Source of the DNA: Thioglobus_B sp964403565
GTDB lineage: Bacteria; Pseudomonadota; Gammaproteobacteria; PS1; Pseudothioglobaceae
Length of the DNA stretch: 25,877 nucleotides
Assembly: GCA_964403565.1 (NCBI GenBank)
Contig: CAYOFV010000015.1
Span: forward strand, 1 to 25,877
Reading direction: 5' to 3'
Shown here: in pieces, positions 1-7,769 of the stretch
Numbering within the stretch: position 1 is the stretch's first letter
Layout: every line of letters begins with the position of its first letter
Position numbers and translations under genes: made by a program
Notes under the pieces: model-generated
Told to the model about the DNA's origin: nothing
What the model saw: the letters and a program-made list of their open reading frames with translations, nothing else
Database searches by the model: none

Positions 1-52
1 TTGTGCCCACATTTACGTGTGGTTTGGTTCTTTCGAATTTTTCTTTAGCCAT
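1..52 (-). CDS. tuf: Elongation factor Tu, N-terminal fragment (cut by window edge)
   Basis: Only the first 17 codons are inside the window. Read on the minus strand from the ATG at 52-50 they give MAKEKFERTKPHVNVGT, the near-invariant start of bacterial EF-Tu, the GTPase that delivers aminoacyl-tRNA to the ribosome. A purine-rich AGGGGAT lies just upstream of the ATG as ribosome-binding site. The gene follows tRNA-Tyr, tRNA-Gly and tRNA-Thr on the same strand, the order of the E. coli tufB operon, so it is probably cotranscribed with them. The rest of the gene lies outside the window. Confidence 0.93.
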   Translation of the reverse strand, partial: MAKEKFERTKPHVNVGT

Positions 53-103
53 TTTATTTATCCCCTACTTTTTATCTTATTGTTAACAAATTAAATTTTA
101 AAC

Positions 104-179
<76 letters not shown>

Positions 180-190
180 ACTACCTCATA

Positions 191-264
191 TGGAGCGGGT
201 GATGGGAATCGAACCCACCTCATTGGCTTGGAAGGCCAAGGTAATACCAATATACGACACCCGC
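191..264 (-). tRNA. tRNA-Gly (anticodon TCC)
   Basis: On the minus strand acceptor GCGGGTG pairs with CACCCGC, the anticodon loop CTTCCAA contains TCC, and the T loop is TTCGATT. CCA is encoded at 193-191. It sits 11 bp upstream of tRNA-Thr in the tRNA-tuf operon. Confidence 0.97.
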
Positions 265-287
265 AAATCCTAGTTCTTTTTTTGTTC

Positions 288-372
<85 letters not shown>

Positions 373-387
373 AAAAAACAATCCGAC

Positions 388-416
388 ATTATCCCATAGC
401 AATTAATTTTACACAA
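388..416 (-). promoter_or_regulatory. Promoter of the tRNA-tuf operon
   Basis: On the minus strand TTGTGT (416-411) and GATAAT (393-388) are separated by exactly 17 bp, and the -10 ends 15 bp before tRNA-Tyr. It lies in the short gap after the malic enzyme stop codon. Inferred sigma70-type promoter. Confidence 0.7.
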
Positions 417-467
417 GGGTAAAAATTAACTTTTTTCTGACTTTTTTAGGTATTGGAATTTTTATGG

Positions 468-1688
468 CTAAAGTGTTGATATGCCAGATGATTTTGCCGC
501 ATCAAATACAGCCTTTGGTACCACATCAATTAACCTCGGGTCAAATGGCTTTGGGATAATATAATCCTTACCAAAACTCATACTTTCAACATGATATGCA
601 TCGAGTACAGATTGCGGTACTTCAAGCTTAGCTAAATCTTTAAGTGCATGCACTGCAGCTATCTTCATTTCCACATTAATTTTCTTAGCTTTAGCGTCTA
701 GCGCGCCCCTAAAGATAAATGGAAACCCTAATACATTGTTTACCTGATTTGGATAATCACTTCTACCAGTTGCCATAATTAAATCATCACGCACAGCATT
801 AGCATCTGCAGGTGAGATTTCAGGATCAGGGTTGGATAAGGCAAATACTATAGGATTATTGGCCATTGATCTAACCATATCTTGCGATACTAGATTGGCA
901 GATGCAACACCCACAAACACATCACAATCTTGCATTGCATCTGACAAAGTTTGCTTGTCAGTATTGCTAGCATAATCGGCTTTTTCCTTGCTTAAACCTT
1001 TGCGATTATTAGTAATTACACCTTTGGAATCTACTAATAAGATATTATCTTTTTTAAATCCAAGCTCACACAATAAATCTAGTGTAGCAATACCTGCAGC
1101 CCCCGCTCCTAAACAAGTTAATTTAGCATCTTCTGCAGTTTTTCCTTGAATCTCAAGTGCATTTAAAAGCCCTGCTGCAATAATGATTGCAGTACCGTGT
1201 TGATCATCATGAAAAACTGGAATGTCCAACTCCTCAATTAGTCTTTGTTCAATTTCAAAACAACGTGGAGCAGAGATATCTTCAAGATTAATTCCGCCAA
1301 ATGTTGGGGCAATATTCTTAACAGTATTTACAAACTCATCTACATCTTGAGTATCTACTTCAATATTAAATACATCAATATCTGCAAAACGCTTAAACAG
1401 CACACCCTTACCTTCCATAACTGGTTTAGCCGCAAGTGGACCAACATTACCCAACCCTAGTACTGCAGAGCCATCAGTAATAACTGCAACCAAATTACCT
1501 TTTGCAGTGTAGTCATAAACTAGAGCTTCATTCTTAGCAATCTCTCTAACAGGAGCGGCAACACCTGGAGTGTATGCAAGAGAAAGATCATGATGAGTAT
1601 CTAATGCCTTATGTGAAGTAACGTGTATTTTTCCCGGGCGTTCACCTTTATGATAATCAAGGGCTAATTTGTGAAATTCTTCGCTCAT
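468..1688 (-). CDS. NAD(P)-dependent malic enzyme, short form without PTA domain
   Basis: Converts malate to pyruvate and CO2 with reduction of NAD(P), in the cytosol. The 406-residue protein has the MaeB-type N-terminal domain with catalytic Tyr in AYTPGVA (about residue 39), the metal-binding acidic residues in NLEDISAPRCFEIE and HDDQHGTA, and a Rossmann nucleotide loop GAGAAG near residue 195. E. coli MaeB is about 760 residues because of a C-terminal phosphotransacetylase-like domain; that domain is missing here, as in many short bacterial malic enzymes. It is divergent from malate dehydrogenase across a 62-bp gap, so the pair governs the malate-pyruvate-oxaloacetate node. Cofactor preference cannot be read from the sequence. 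On its own strand a TATAAT lies in the shared gap, but no good -35 is visible. Confidence 0.93.
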   Translation of the reverse strand: MSEEFHKLALDYHKGERPGKIHVTSHKALDTHHDLSLAYTPGVAAPVREIAKNEALVYDYTAKGNLVAVITDGSAVLGLGNVGPLAAKPVMEGKGVLFKRFADIDVFNIEVDTQDVDEFVNTVKNIAPTFGGINLEDISAPRCFEIEQRLIEELDIPVFHDDQHGTAIIIAAGLLNALEIQGKTAEDAKLTCLGAGAAGIATLDLLCELGFKKDNILLVDSKGVITNNRKGLSKEKADYASNTDKQTLSDAMQDCDVFVGVASANLVSQDMVRSMANNPIVFALSNPDPEISPADANAVRDDLIMATGRSDYPNQVNNVLGFPFIFRGALDAKAKKINVEMKIAAVHALKDLAKLEVPQSVLDAYHVESMSFGKDYIIPKPFDPRLIDVVPKAVFDAAKSSGISTL

Positions 1689-1700
1689 TTTGGGTTAATA

Positions 1701-1729
1701 TTGTTTATACGACAAGCGTGATATTATAT
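1701..1729 (+). promoter_or_regulatory. Putative mdh promoter
   Basis: TTGTTT at 1701-1706 and TTATAT at 1724-1729 are spaced by 17 bp, about 21 bp before the mdh start codon. The AT-rich core also holds TATAAT on the minus strand, which could serve the divergent malic enzyme gene. Confidence 0.45.
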
Positions 1730-1750
1730 AAGCATTAAGCGGGGGTTATC

Positions 1751-2683
1751 ATGGTTAATAAAATCAGTATTGTTGGCGCTGGAAGAGTTGGTGAAAGCAC
1801 TGCACAAATGTTGGCTATTCAAAAGCTATCTGAGAAAATTGTACTTATCGATCTTGATGATAAATATGCCAAAGGTGTGGCACTTGACATTCAAGAAACC
1901 TCAAGTGTTTACCATTTCGACTCTGAACTATCTGGTAGTAGTGATATTGCTAATATCAAAGATTCCAATATTGTTATTATTACCGCAGGAGTGCCAAGAA
2001 AACCTGGCATGGATAGAGCCGACGTATTGGCGATTAATCTTAAAATAATTGATGAAATTATGGATGGTGTTATTAAATACGCGCCCGATGCTTATGTAAT
2101 TGTAGTTTCAAACCCAGTAGATGTACTTACCTACTATGCAAACAAAAAAACCAACTGGCCACGCAATAGGATTATGGGGCAAGCTGGAATTCTAGACTCA
2201 ATGAGAATGTCTAGCTTTATCGCCATGGAAACAGACTATTCCATTAATGATATTCAAGCCATGGTACTTGGTGGACACGGTGACACAATGGTACCACTAC
2301 CAAGATTCACCACAGTCAGTGGTATATCAATTGAATACCTGCTTGATAAAAAAACTATTGATAATTTAATTCAACGCACGCGTGACGGCGGCGCAGAAAT
2401 TCTAAATCTTAAACAAAAATCCAGCGCATATGATGCACCAGGTGCGGCAGTTAGTATTATGGTCGAAGCCATTGTGCACAACAAACAACGCCTACTGCCT
2501 TGCATTAGCATGCTAGAAGGTGAATACAATCAAAACGATATTGCCATTGGTGTACCTATAGTATTAGGCAAAAATGGTATTGAGAAAATTATTGAACTCG
2601 ACTTCAACTCAAAAGAACAAGAAGCGTTTAACACTTCAGCAAAAGCAATTAAAAACCTAATTACCGAAATAGAAAATCTATAA
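1751..2683 (+). CDS. mdh: Malate dehydrogenase, lactate-dehydrogenase-like type
   Basis: Interconverts malate and oxaloacetate with NAD. The 310-residue protein starts with the Rossmann loop GAGRVG (9-14), has acidic residues after strand 2 (LIDLDD) that favour NAD, and the mobile loop VPRKPGMDR (81-89). Arginine at residue 83, where lactate dehydrogenases have Gln, indicates malate specificity. The catalytic pair is Asp149 (GILDSMR) and His176 (GGHGDT). The start codon follows GGGGGTT, a Shine-Dalgarno variant that pairs with the 16S tail through a G-U wobble. It is divergent from the malic enzyme and convergent with pyrD, whose stop it overlaps by 6 bp. Confidence 0.95.
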   Translation: MVNKISIVGAGRVGESTAQMLAIQKLSEKIVLIDLDDKYAKGVALDIQETSSVYHFDSELSGSSDIANIKDSNIVIITAGVPRKPGMDRADVLAINLKIIDEIMDGVIKYAPDAYVIVVSNPVDVLTYYANKKTNWPRNRIMGQAGILDSMRMSSFIAMETDYSINDIQAMVLGGHGDTMVPLPRFTTVSGISIEYLLDKKTIDNLIQRTRDGGAEILNLKQKSSAYDAPGAAVSIMVEAIVHNKQRLLPCISMLEGEYNQNDIAIGVPIVLGKNGIEKIIELDFNSKEQEAFNTSAKAIKNLITEIENL

Positions 2684-3814
2684 CAACGGATTACGTGACC
2701 CAACTGCCTGCTCGATTGATGAAAAACCATCTTTTTTCAAAAGGTCTACCAATCCTCGATTAATTTCACCAACAACTTGCGGGCCTTCAAAAATCATGCC
2801 AGTAATCATTTCAATAAGGTTGGCGCCTGAGGTAATTTTCTCATACGCATCATCTGCATTAAATACCCCACCCACACCAACAATAGTTAACTCTCCGCGA
2901 GTTTTTTGATACACATGACGTACAACATTGGTTGAAATTCTTTGCACTGGCAGACCGCTAAGCGCACCTTTATCAAAAGTAAGCTCCGATTTAATGTATT
3001 CATCAGACTCACTTGGTTTAGTTAAATTGGTAAGTACAACACCATCAACTTTATGTTTCATACACTTGTCAATAATTACATCTATCTCACTCAAGTCAAG
3101 ATCTGCAGCAAGTTTTACATATACTGGCTTAGTATCTTGTTTAACCTCGTCTAGAGCTTTAAGTAGCGAACCTAAATTTTTCTTATCTACAAATGGTTCG
3201 CCATCTTGAGTATTTGGGCAAGATATATTAATTGTGTAGTACGAGCCAATATCCTTAAACTCATTAACAGTTTTAAGATAATCATCAATTGAGGTTTGCA
3301 AATCAAAATCTGCTGAATTATTAGTTTTAGCAGCGCTTATGCCAATTGGAATATTAAATTTTTTGCCTTTTAAGCGTTTAGCTATAGCTTCAGCCCCTTG
3401 ATTATTTAATCCGTACCACACCAGGATTGATTTAGATTTAACCAAGCGAAACAACCTCCTGCCAACACCAGGATTACCAGGACATACATCACCAGTAAAA
3501 GAACCCAGCTCAGCAAAGCCAAAACCCATAAGTGGGTACGCATCAGTTAATTCACCATCTTTATCAAAACCAGCGGAAAGTCCAATTGGGTTTTTATAAC
3601 TAACGCCATCGACTATAGTGTTTAAAGATTTGTGTTGGTAGAAAAATAAAGATTTTAATAAAAATCTACCAACTGCGTGTTTTGACAATACAAGGCCAAA
3701 CTTCTTGAGTTGATTGTGAGCATGTTCTGCTTCCCATAAAAAGATAAGCGGTCTAATAATTAGCCGATAAGTTAGATAATTAACCCAAGCTCTTATTGAA
3801 TATATAAGTCTCAC
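2678..3814 (-). CDS. pyrD: Dihydroorotate dehydrogenase, class-2-like, with Cys at the catalytic-base position
   Basis: Oxidises dihydroorotate to orotate in pyrimidine synthesis using FMN. The frame opens with a TTG at 3826, but the GTG at 3814 is preferred because GGGGGT lies five bases upstream; this gives 378 residues. The N-terminal 35 residues form a hydrophobic/amphipathic extension ending in WEAEHAHN, as in membrane-associated quinone-dependent class 2 enzymes. FMN-barrel motifs follow: GLSAGFDKDG, GFGFAELGSF, RLFRL, KLAADL, TNLT and VGVGGV. The active-site loop reads NISCPNT (Cys199 from the GTG start), whereas class 2 enzymes usually have NxSSPNT and class 1 enzymes NxSCPN. No pyrK-like partner is nearby. 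The stop codon overlaps the end of mdh. Confidence 0.9.
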   Translation of the reverse strand: MRLIYSIRAWVNYLTYRLIIRPLIFLWEAEHAHNQLKKFGLVLSKHAVGRFLLKSLFFYQHKSLNTIVDGVSYKNPIGLSAGFDKDGELTDAYPLMGFGFAELGSFTGDVCPGNPGVGRRLFRLVKSKSILVWYGLNNQGAEAIAKRLKGKKFNIPIGISAAKTNNSADFDLQTSIDDYLKTVNEFKDIGSYYTINISCPNTQDGEPFVDKKNLGSLLKALDEVKQDTKPVYVKLAADLDLSEIDVIIDKCMKHKVDGVVLTNLTKPSESDEYIKSELTFDKGALSGLPVQRISTNVVRHVYQKTRGELTIVGVGGVFNADDAYEKITSGANLIEMITGMIFEGPQVVGEINRGLVDLLKKDGFSSIEQAVGSRNPLL

Positions 3815-4053
3815 AACAACCCCCAATAATTATTGCACTATATGTGTACATAATAGCACTTCAATACATAAAAAACTAGCAATTGTTAAAATTTGACAAA
3901 TTTTTATTCATTTTATGATTTTTGTTAAAAAATGTCGTAAAAACAAGGGTTTATCGATAAAAAACAGTCATTTTTATAGTGTTTTATGGGTATTTATTGC
4001 TGAATTTACACTCATTTAAAAAATTTCCGATTTTTTTGTAAAAATAAATACAA

Positions 4054-4090
4054 AAGTGGTTGCAAGTGGTACAAAGTGGTATAAAATGTA
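4054..4090 (+). promoter_or_regulatory. MraZ operator: three AAGTGGT repeats at 10-bp spacing
   Basis: AAGTGGT occurs at 4054-4060, 4064-4070 and 4074-4080, each separated by three variable bases, with a degenerate fourth unit AAATGTA at 4084-4090. MraZ proteins bind G-rich direct repeats with about one helical turn between units upstream of their own gene, and the mollicute consensus is AAAGTGK-N3. The array lies 155 bp before mraZ, so autoregulation of the cluster by MraZ is the natural reading. Confidence 0.85.
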
Positions 4091-4095
4091 TTTTA

Positions 4096-4124
4096 TTGAC
4101 TTGAGGAGTTAATAATTTTATTTA
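4096..4124 (+). promoter_or_regulatory. Putative mraZ-operon promoter
   Basis: TTGACT at 4096-4101 and TATTTA at 4119-4124 are separated by 17 bp, just downstream of the MraZ boxes. Alternatively TATAAA at 4080-4085, overlapping the last box, could be the -10; that would place MraZ directly on the promoter. Confidence 0.5.
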
Positions 4125-4144
4125 CCATTAAATAAGGGGAAAAC

Positions 4145-4222
4145 ATGGACGCAGTTTTACAAACAATTATCTATTCATCAGCAGTAATCGTAGTGGCAAT
4201 GGGGTTTGCTACAATTGTATAA
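4145..4222 (+). CDS. Small hydrophobic 25-residue peptide upstream of mraZ
   Basis: An ATG at 4145 preceded by AAGGGGAAAAC, the best ribosome-binding site in this part of the window, opens 25 codons ending in TAA. The peptide begins MDAVLQTIIYSSAV and is almost entirely hydrophobic from residue 4 to the end, so it is probably a single membrane-spanning segment. It stops 12 bp before the mraZ start, whose own ribosome-binding site is weak, so it may be translationally coupled to mraZ. I do not recognise a family. It could be a small membrane protein unrelated to division or a leader peptide. Confidence 0.55.
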   Translation: MDAVLQTIIYSSAVIVVAMGFATIV

Positions 4223-4234
4223 ACAAGTAACAAT

Positions 4235-4687
4235 ATGTTTAGAGGGGTACACAATTTAAGTGTTGATGCAAAGGGTAGATTAAAAATTCCTACGCGTCAT
4301 CAAGCGCAGATCGATGAGAGCTGTGCTGGAAAGATGGTGCTTAGTATCCACCCCGATGACAATTGCTTATTGTTGTATCCTTTAAAAGATTGGATTGAGC
4401 TTGAGAAAAAAGTAAGCGCCCTTCCATCTTTAAATATTCACACCAAACGTCTTAAACGCAAATTAATTGGTCATGCTACTGATTGCGAACTAGACAAAGC
4501 TTCTCGCATTCTTATTCCTCAAGCATTGAGAGAATATGCCGATATTAGTAAAAAAATTGTTCTTAGTGGTCAAGGTAATAATTTCGAATTATGGAATGAA
4601 GATACCTGGAACAAGCAGCTTGATGACTTAGATGAGCTGAGCAAAGAACAAGAAATTCCAGTAGAGATAACCCAACTATCACTATGA
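4235..4687 (+). CDS. mraZ: Transcriptional regulator / division-cluster protein MraZ
   Basis: A 150-residue protein with the tandem SpoVT/AbrB-like fold of MraZ. The start MFRGVHNLSVDAKGRL is diagnostic, and the second repeat is recognisable as ATDCELDKASRILIPQ. MraZ forms a ring oligomer that binds direct repeats upstream of the dcw operon and represses it. It is the first canonical gene of the cluster, and its stop overlaps the rsmH start (ATGA). The repeats at 4054-4090 are its likely binding site. Confidence 0.95.
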   Translation: MFRGVHNLSVDAKGRLKIPTRHQAQIDESCAGKMVLSIHPDDNCLLLYPLKDWIELEKKVSALPSLNIHTKRLKRKLIGHATDCELDKASRILIPQALREYADISKKIVLSGQGNNFELWNEDTWNKQLDDLDELSKEQEIPVEITQLSL

Positions 4688-5607
4688 TCACCAATCATCA
4701 CCAATCAGTGATGTATGCGGAATCAATCGATAGCTTAGATATAAAAAACAACGGCGCCTATATTGATGCAACCTTTGGTCGTGGCGGGCATGCTGGTGGC
4801 ATATTAGCAAAACTTGGAGAAAATGGCAGACTTATTGCATTTGACCAAGATCCAAGTGCTATTGAATACGCTAAAGAAAAATTTAACGACAAGCGTTTAG
4901 AGCTTTATCACTCGCCATTTGTAAAAATGCATAAATATATTGAAAACCTCGATTTAATGGGTAAGGTTGATGGAATATTTATGGATCTTGGAGTTTCATC
5001 TCCGCAACTTGATAATGCAGAGCGTGGTTTTAGTTTTCAGCAAGATGGGCCTTTAGATATGCGCATGGACACGTCATCTGGATTAACAGCAAGTGACTGG
5101 TTAAAAACCGCAGATGAAAAAGAAATTGCCGATGTTTTATACAAATTTGGCGAAGAAAGAAAATCCAGACAAATTGCATCTAGTATTAAAAGATATCAGC
5201 AAGATAACGAACTAAACACAACCTCACAACTTGCCAATATTATTAGCAAAGTAATTGGTGGTAAAAGTAAAAAACACCCTGCCACTAGATCATTCCAAGC
5301 AATAAGAATATTTATCAACCAAGAGCTTAAACAACTATCCGACACTTTAGAGCAAACTATAGATATTCTTACACCGGGTGGAATACTATCAGTTATAAGC
5401 TTTCACTCAATTGAAGATCGAATTGTAAAACAATTTATTCAAAAATATTCAAAACCAAAGCAAATGCCAAAAGGCTTACCAATAATGAATAGTGAGGTTG
5501 AAAAAACCATACTTACCAATCTTGGAAAAACTAGTGCTACAAAAGCTGAATTAGAGGTTAATCCTCGATCAAGAAGTGCAATATTAAGAGTGGCTAAGAA
5601 GAATTAG
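4684..5607 (+). CDS. rsmH: 16S rRNA (cytosine-1402-N4)-methyltransferase RsmH
   Basis: Methylates N4 of C1402 in the decoding centre of 16S rRNA with S-adenosylmethionine. The 307-residue protein shows HQSVM near the start, the SAM-binding DATFGRGGHA, the acidic FDQDP, the signature DLGVSSPQLD with the following RGFSF and GPLDMRMD, and the late SFHSIEDR motif. Length is normal for the family (about 310). It overlaps mraZ by 4 bp and is followed 2 bp later by ftsL. Confidence 0.96.
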   Translation: MITNHHQSVMYAESIDSLDIKNNGAYIDATFGRGGHAGGILAKLGENGRLIAFDQDPSAIEYAKEKFNDKRLELYHSPFVKMHKYIENLDLMGKVDGIFMDLGVSSPQLDNAERGFSFQQDGPLDMRMDTSSGLTASDWLKTADEKEIADVLYKFGEERKSRQIASSIKRYQQDNELNTTSQLANIISKVIGGKSKKHPATRSFQAIRIFINQELKQLSDTLEQTIDILTPGGILSVISFHSIEDRIVKQFIQKYSKPKQMPKGLPIMNSEVEKTILTNLGKTSATKAELEVNPRSRSAILRVAKKN

Positions 5608-5609
5608 AT

Positions 5610-5888
5610 ATGCAGTTAAGACTTAACAAATCAAAATTAAATCTTACCGCCGGAGTGTTGGTTGTAATCTTGAGTTTGTTTACAATTTATTGGCATCATC
5701 AAATGTTTTTGCTATTTAAGCAATCACAAAAAATTGAAGCGCAAATGCAAAAGCTTGTGGCACTAAATAAACAGTTATTAACTGATAGATCGGAAATTGT
5801 AAGTGGGATGAAAATTAAGCAAAATGCTATTGATGTACTTAATATGCGCATGCCTTACAAAAAAGAATATAGAGATATAACGCTATGA
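5610..5888 (+). CDS. ftsL: Cell division protein FtsL
   Basis: A small bitopic division protein of 92 residues. A short basic cytoplasmic N-terminus is followed by a transmembrane helix (about residues 13-28) and a periplasmic coiled coil with regularly spaced hydrophobics. The family is poorly conserved, and the assignment rests on topology, size and position between rsmH and ftsI. FtsL acts with FtsB and FtsQ to activate FtsW/FtsI at the septum. Its last codons overlap the ftsI start by 4 bp. Confidence 0.88.
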   Translation: MQLRLNKSKLNLTAGVLVVILSLFTIYWHHQMFLLFKQSQKIEAQMQKLVALNKQLLTDRSEIVSGMKIKQNAIDVLNMRMPYKKEYRDITL

Positions 5889-7768
5889 CAATAAAAAAAA
5901 TATTCTCTTTTAAAAAGGTTCAAAATTACTGGAAACGCCAAGGCTTTGTTAAGTATATATTTTTATTTGTATTTTTCGGTTTTGCTTACCAAGTAACAAA
6001 TATTCTTAACAGCACTAGCTCTGACGGTAGATCTGTTAAAGACAGGGGTGTTGATCAAGCCTATTTTGCTATAAATAAAAATGCAATTAGAGGTGATATT
6101 CTTGATCGTCATGGCAATATTCTTGCTTCAAACTTAATACTAAAAAAAGTAAATCTTGATCCAATGATAATTCAGGATGAGTACATTCCATTATTGGCAA
6201 AATCTTTGGAAATGGATACCGACAAACTAACTAAAATTATTAATAAAAAAAGAAAAATTGGCTCTAAATATTTAATTATTAAGAAAAATTTAGCTGTTAA
6301 TTCAAAAATTGTAAAAAATATTAATAAATTAAAAACCAAAAGAATAAGTATTTGCAAAGATATTGAGGTGGAAAATAAACTACCTTTAATTGATAAAGCA
6401 TTAGACAAACTTGGTATACAAACAGCTGAAAAAACTTATAAAAAAATCAATACCTGTAAAAGAAAAAAAATTGCAGGGGTGGTCTTAGAAGAAGATTCTA
6501 AGCGCTATTATCCTAAATCGGCATCTCTGGCACCTTTAATTGGCAAAGTCAATCATCAGAAAAAAGGTGCATATGGAATTGAATATGAGTTTGACAATAT
6601 ACTTGCAGGACAAAGTGTAAAGCAAACTCTTAACTATGATGATAAATCAAGCGGATCATATTTTAATACCAACTCTACAGGTGATCTTAAACACGGTGAA
6701 GACATACATCTAACTATCGATTCTGATCTACAATTTCATACATTTTCTGCACTAAAAAAATCTGTTGAAAAGCATGATGCCGATGCAGGATCTGCAGTAA
6801 TCCTCTCAGCTAATGGTGAGATTCTGGCACTAGCAAACTACCCTGCTGATAATCCTAATGACAACAGTACTTACAAGCCATCACATTGGAAAAATAGAGC
6901 TTTACAAGATAAAGTCGAGCCCGGCTCAACAATGAAGCCTTTTACTATGTTACTAGCCCTTGATAGAAAACAAATTAACGCAGAGGATGATGAGTTTATA
7001 GATGTTAGTAAATCTATTGGACATATTAAAACCAATAAGGAAGTGCGTAAATATGGCGATGCTATTACTGTTAAGAAAATCTTACAAAAATCACATAATC
7101 TTGGAACAGTAAATGTAAGCGAAAGACTAAGTAAAGAAGATATGTTTGAAACTTGGAATAAGCTGGGATTTGGACATCCTCTTGGGCTTATGCCTAGCAT
7201 AGAAACGCCAGGCACACTTAGGCACCATAGTTCTTGGGCAGCGTCTGATAAACGCACTCTATCATTTGGTCATGGGCCAATGCAAACCAATTTGACACAA
7301 CTTGCTAAGGCATATCTTGTATTTGCCAATGACGGAGCAACTTTGCCAGTTAAGCTTATAAAAAACTCTAATACCTACGGTGAAAAAGTACAGGTATTTG
7401 ACAAAGAAGCAACTAAAAAAATATCAGAATTATTAGATTCAGTTGCATCAGATGATGGCTCAGGATACAGAGCACAAATCAAAGGTTATGATGTGGCTGG
7501 CAAAACCGGAACTGCAGAGATGGTAGTTGATGGAAAATATCATAAAAAAGGTGCTAAACGCACGTTTTTTGCTGGCTATGTGCCCGCTAATAAACCAAAA
7601 TATATTATGGCTATTAGCCTAGATTATCCAAAAAATTGTTATACGTATTGGAACCCTGATGTAAAAAACAAGTGCGAAGGATCAAACTCTGCTGCAATGG
7701 TATTTAGAGATACTATGCAAGGCATTCTATCTAATGATAAGTCGTTAAAAATAATAGCAAGCAAATAG
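5885..7768 (+). CDS. ftsI: Septum peptidoglycan transpeptidase FtsI (PBP3) with a cysteine-bearing insertion
   Basis: Cross-links septal peptidoglycan. Of 627 residues, about 22-40 form the membrane anchor, the pedestal starts at RGDILDRHGN (69-78), and the transpeptidase domain has Ser348 in GSTMK, SHN at 403-405 and KTG at 540-542. E. coli FtsI is 588 residues. The excess lies mostly in a lysine-rich segment (about 152-195, with Cys157 and Cys191) inserted in the pedestal just before the conserved EEDSKRYYP. The gene ends the cluster: instead of murE, the next gene is dnaG in convergent orientation one base away, so the rest of the dcw cluster is elsewhere. Confidence 0.95.
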   Translation: MTIKKIFSFKKVQNYWKRQGFVKYIFLFVFFGFAYQVTNILNSTSSDGRSVKDRGVDQAYFAINKNAIRGDILDRHGNILASNLILKKVNLDPMIIQDEYIPLLAKSLEMDTDKLTKIINKKRKIGSKYLIIKKNLAVNSKIVKNINKLKTKRISICKDIEVENKLPLIDKALDKLGIQTAEKTYKKINTCKRKKIAGVVLEEDSKRYYPKSASLAPLIGKVNHQKKGAYGIEYEFDNILAGQSVKQTLNYDDKSSGSYFNTNSTGDLKHGEDIHLTIDSDLQFHTFSALKKSVEKHDADAGSAVILSANGEILALANYPADNPNDNSTYKPSHWKNRALQDKVEPGSTMKPFTMLLALDRKQINAEDDEFIDVSKSIGHIKTNKEVRKYGDAITVKKILQKSHNLGTVNVSERLSKEDMFETWNKLGFGHPLGLMPSIETPGTLRHHSSWAASDKRTLSFGHGPMQTNLTQLAKAYLVFANDGATLPVKLIKNSNTYGEKVQVFDKEATKKISELLDSVASDDGSGYRAQIKGYDVAGKTGTAEMVVDGKYHKKGAKRTFFAGYVPANKPKYIMAISLDYPKNCYTYWNPDVKNKCEGSNSAAMVFRDTMQGILSNDKSLKIIASK

Positions 7769-7769
7769 G

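Larger units (their letters stand above)
3815..4144. other. 330-bp AT-rich region between pyrD and the dcw cluster
   Basis: No gene of normal size is visible. The region holds a 12-bp palindrome TTTATCGATAAA at 3950-3961, a TTGACA at 3893-3898 followed 15 bp later by TATGAT (a poorly spaced promoter candidate), the three MraZ-type boxes at 4054-4080 and a better-spaced promoter at 4096-4124. The rest is A/T-rich sequence without recognisable hairpins. Confidence 0.7.

Noticed and set aside
3815..3826. TTG at 3826 as start of pyrD
   Set aside because: The frame is open to that codon, but GGGGGT lies ideally placed for the GTG at 3814, and the TTG has no ribosome-binding site.
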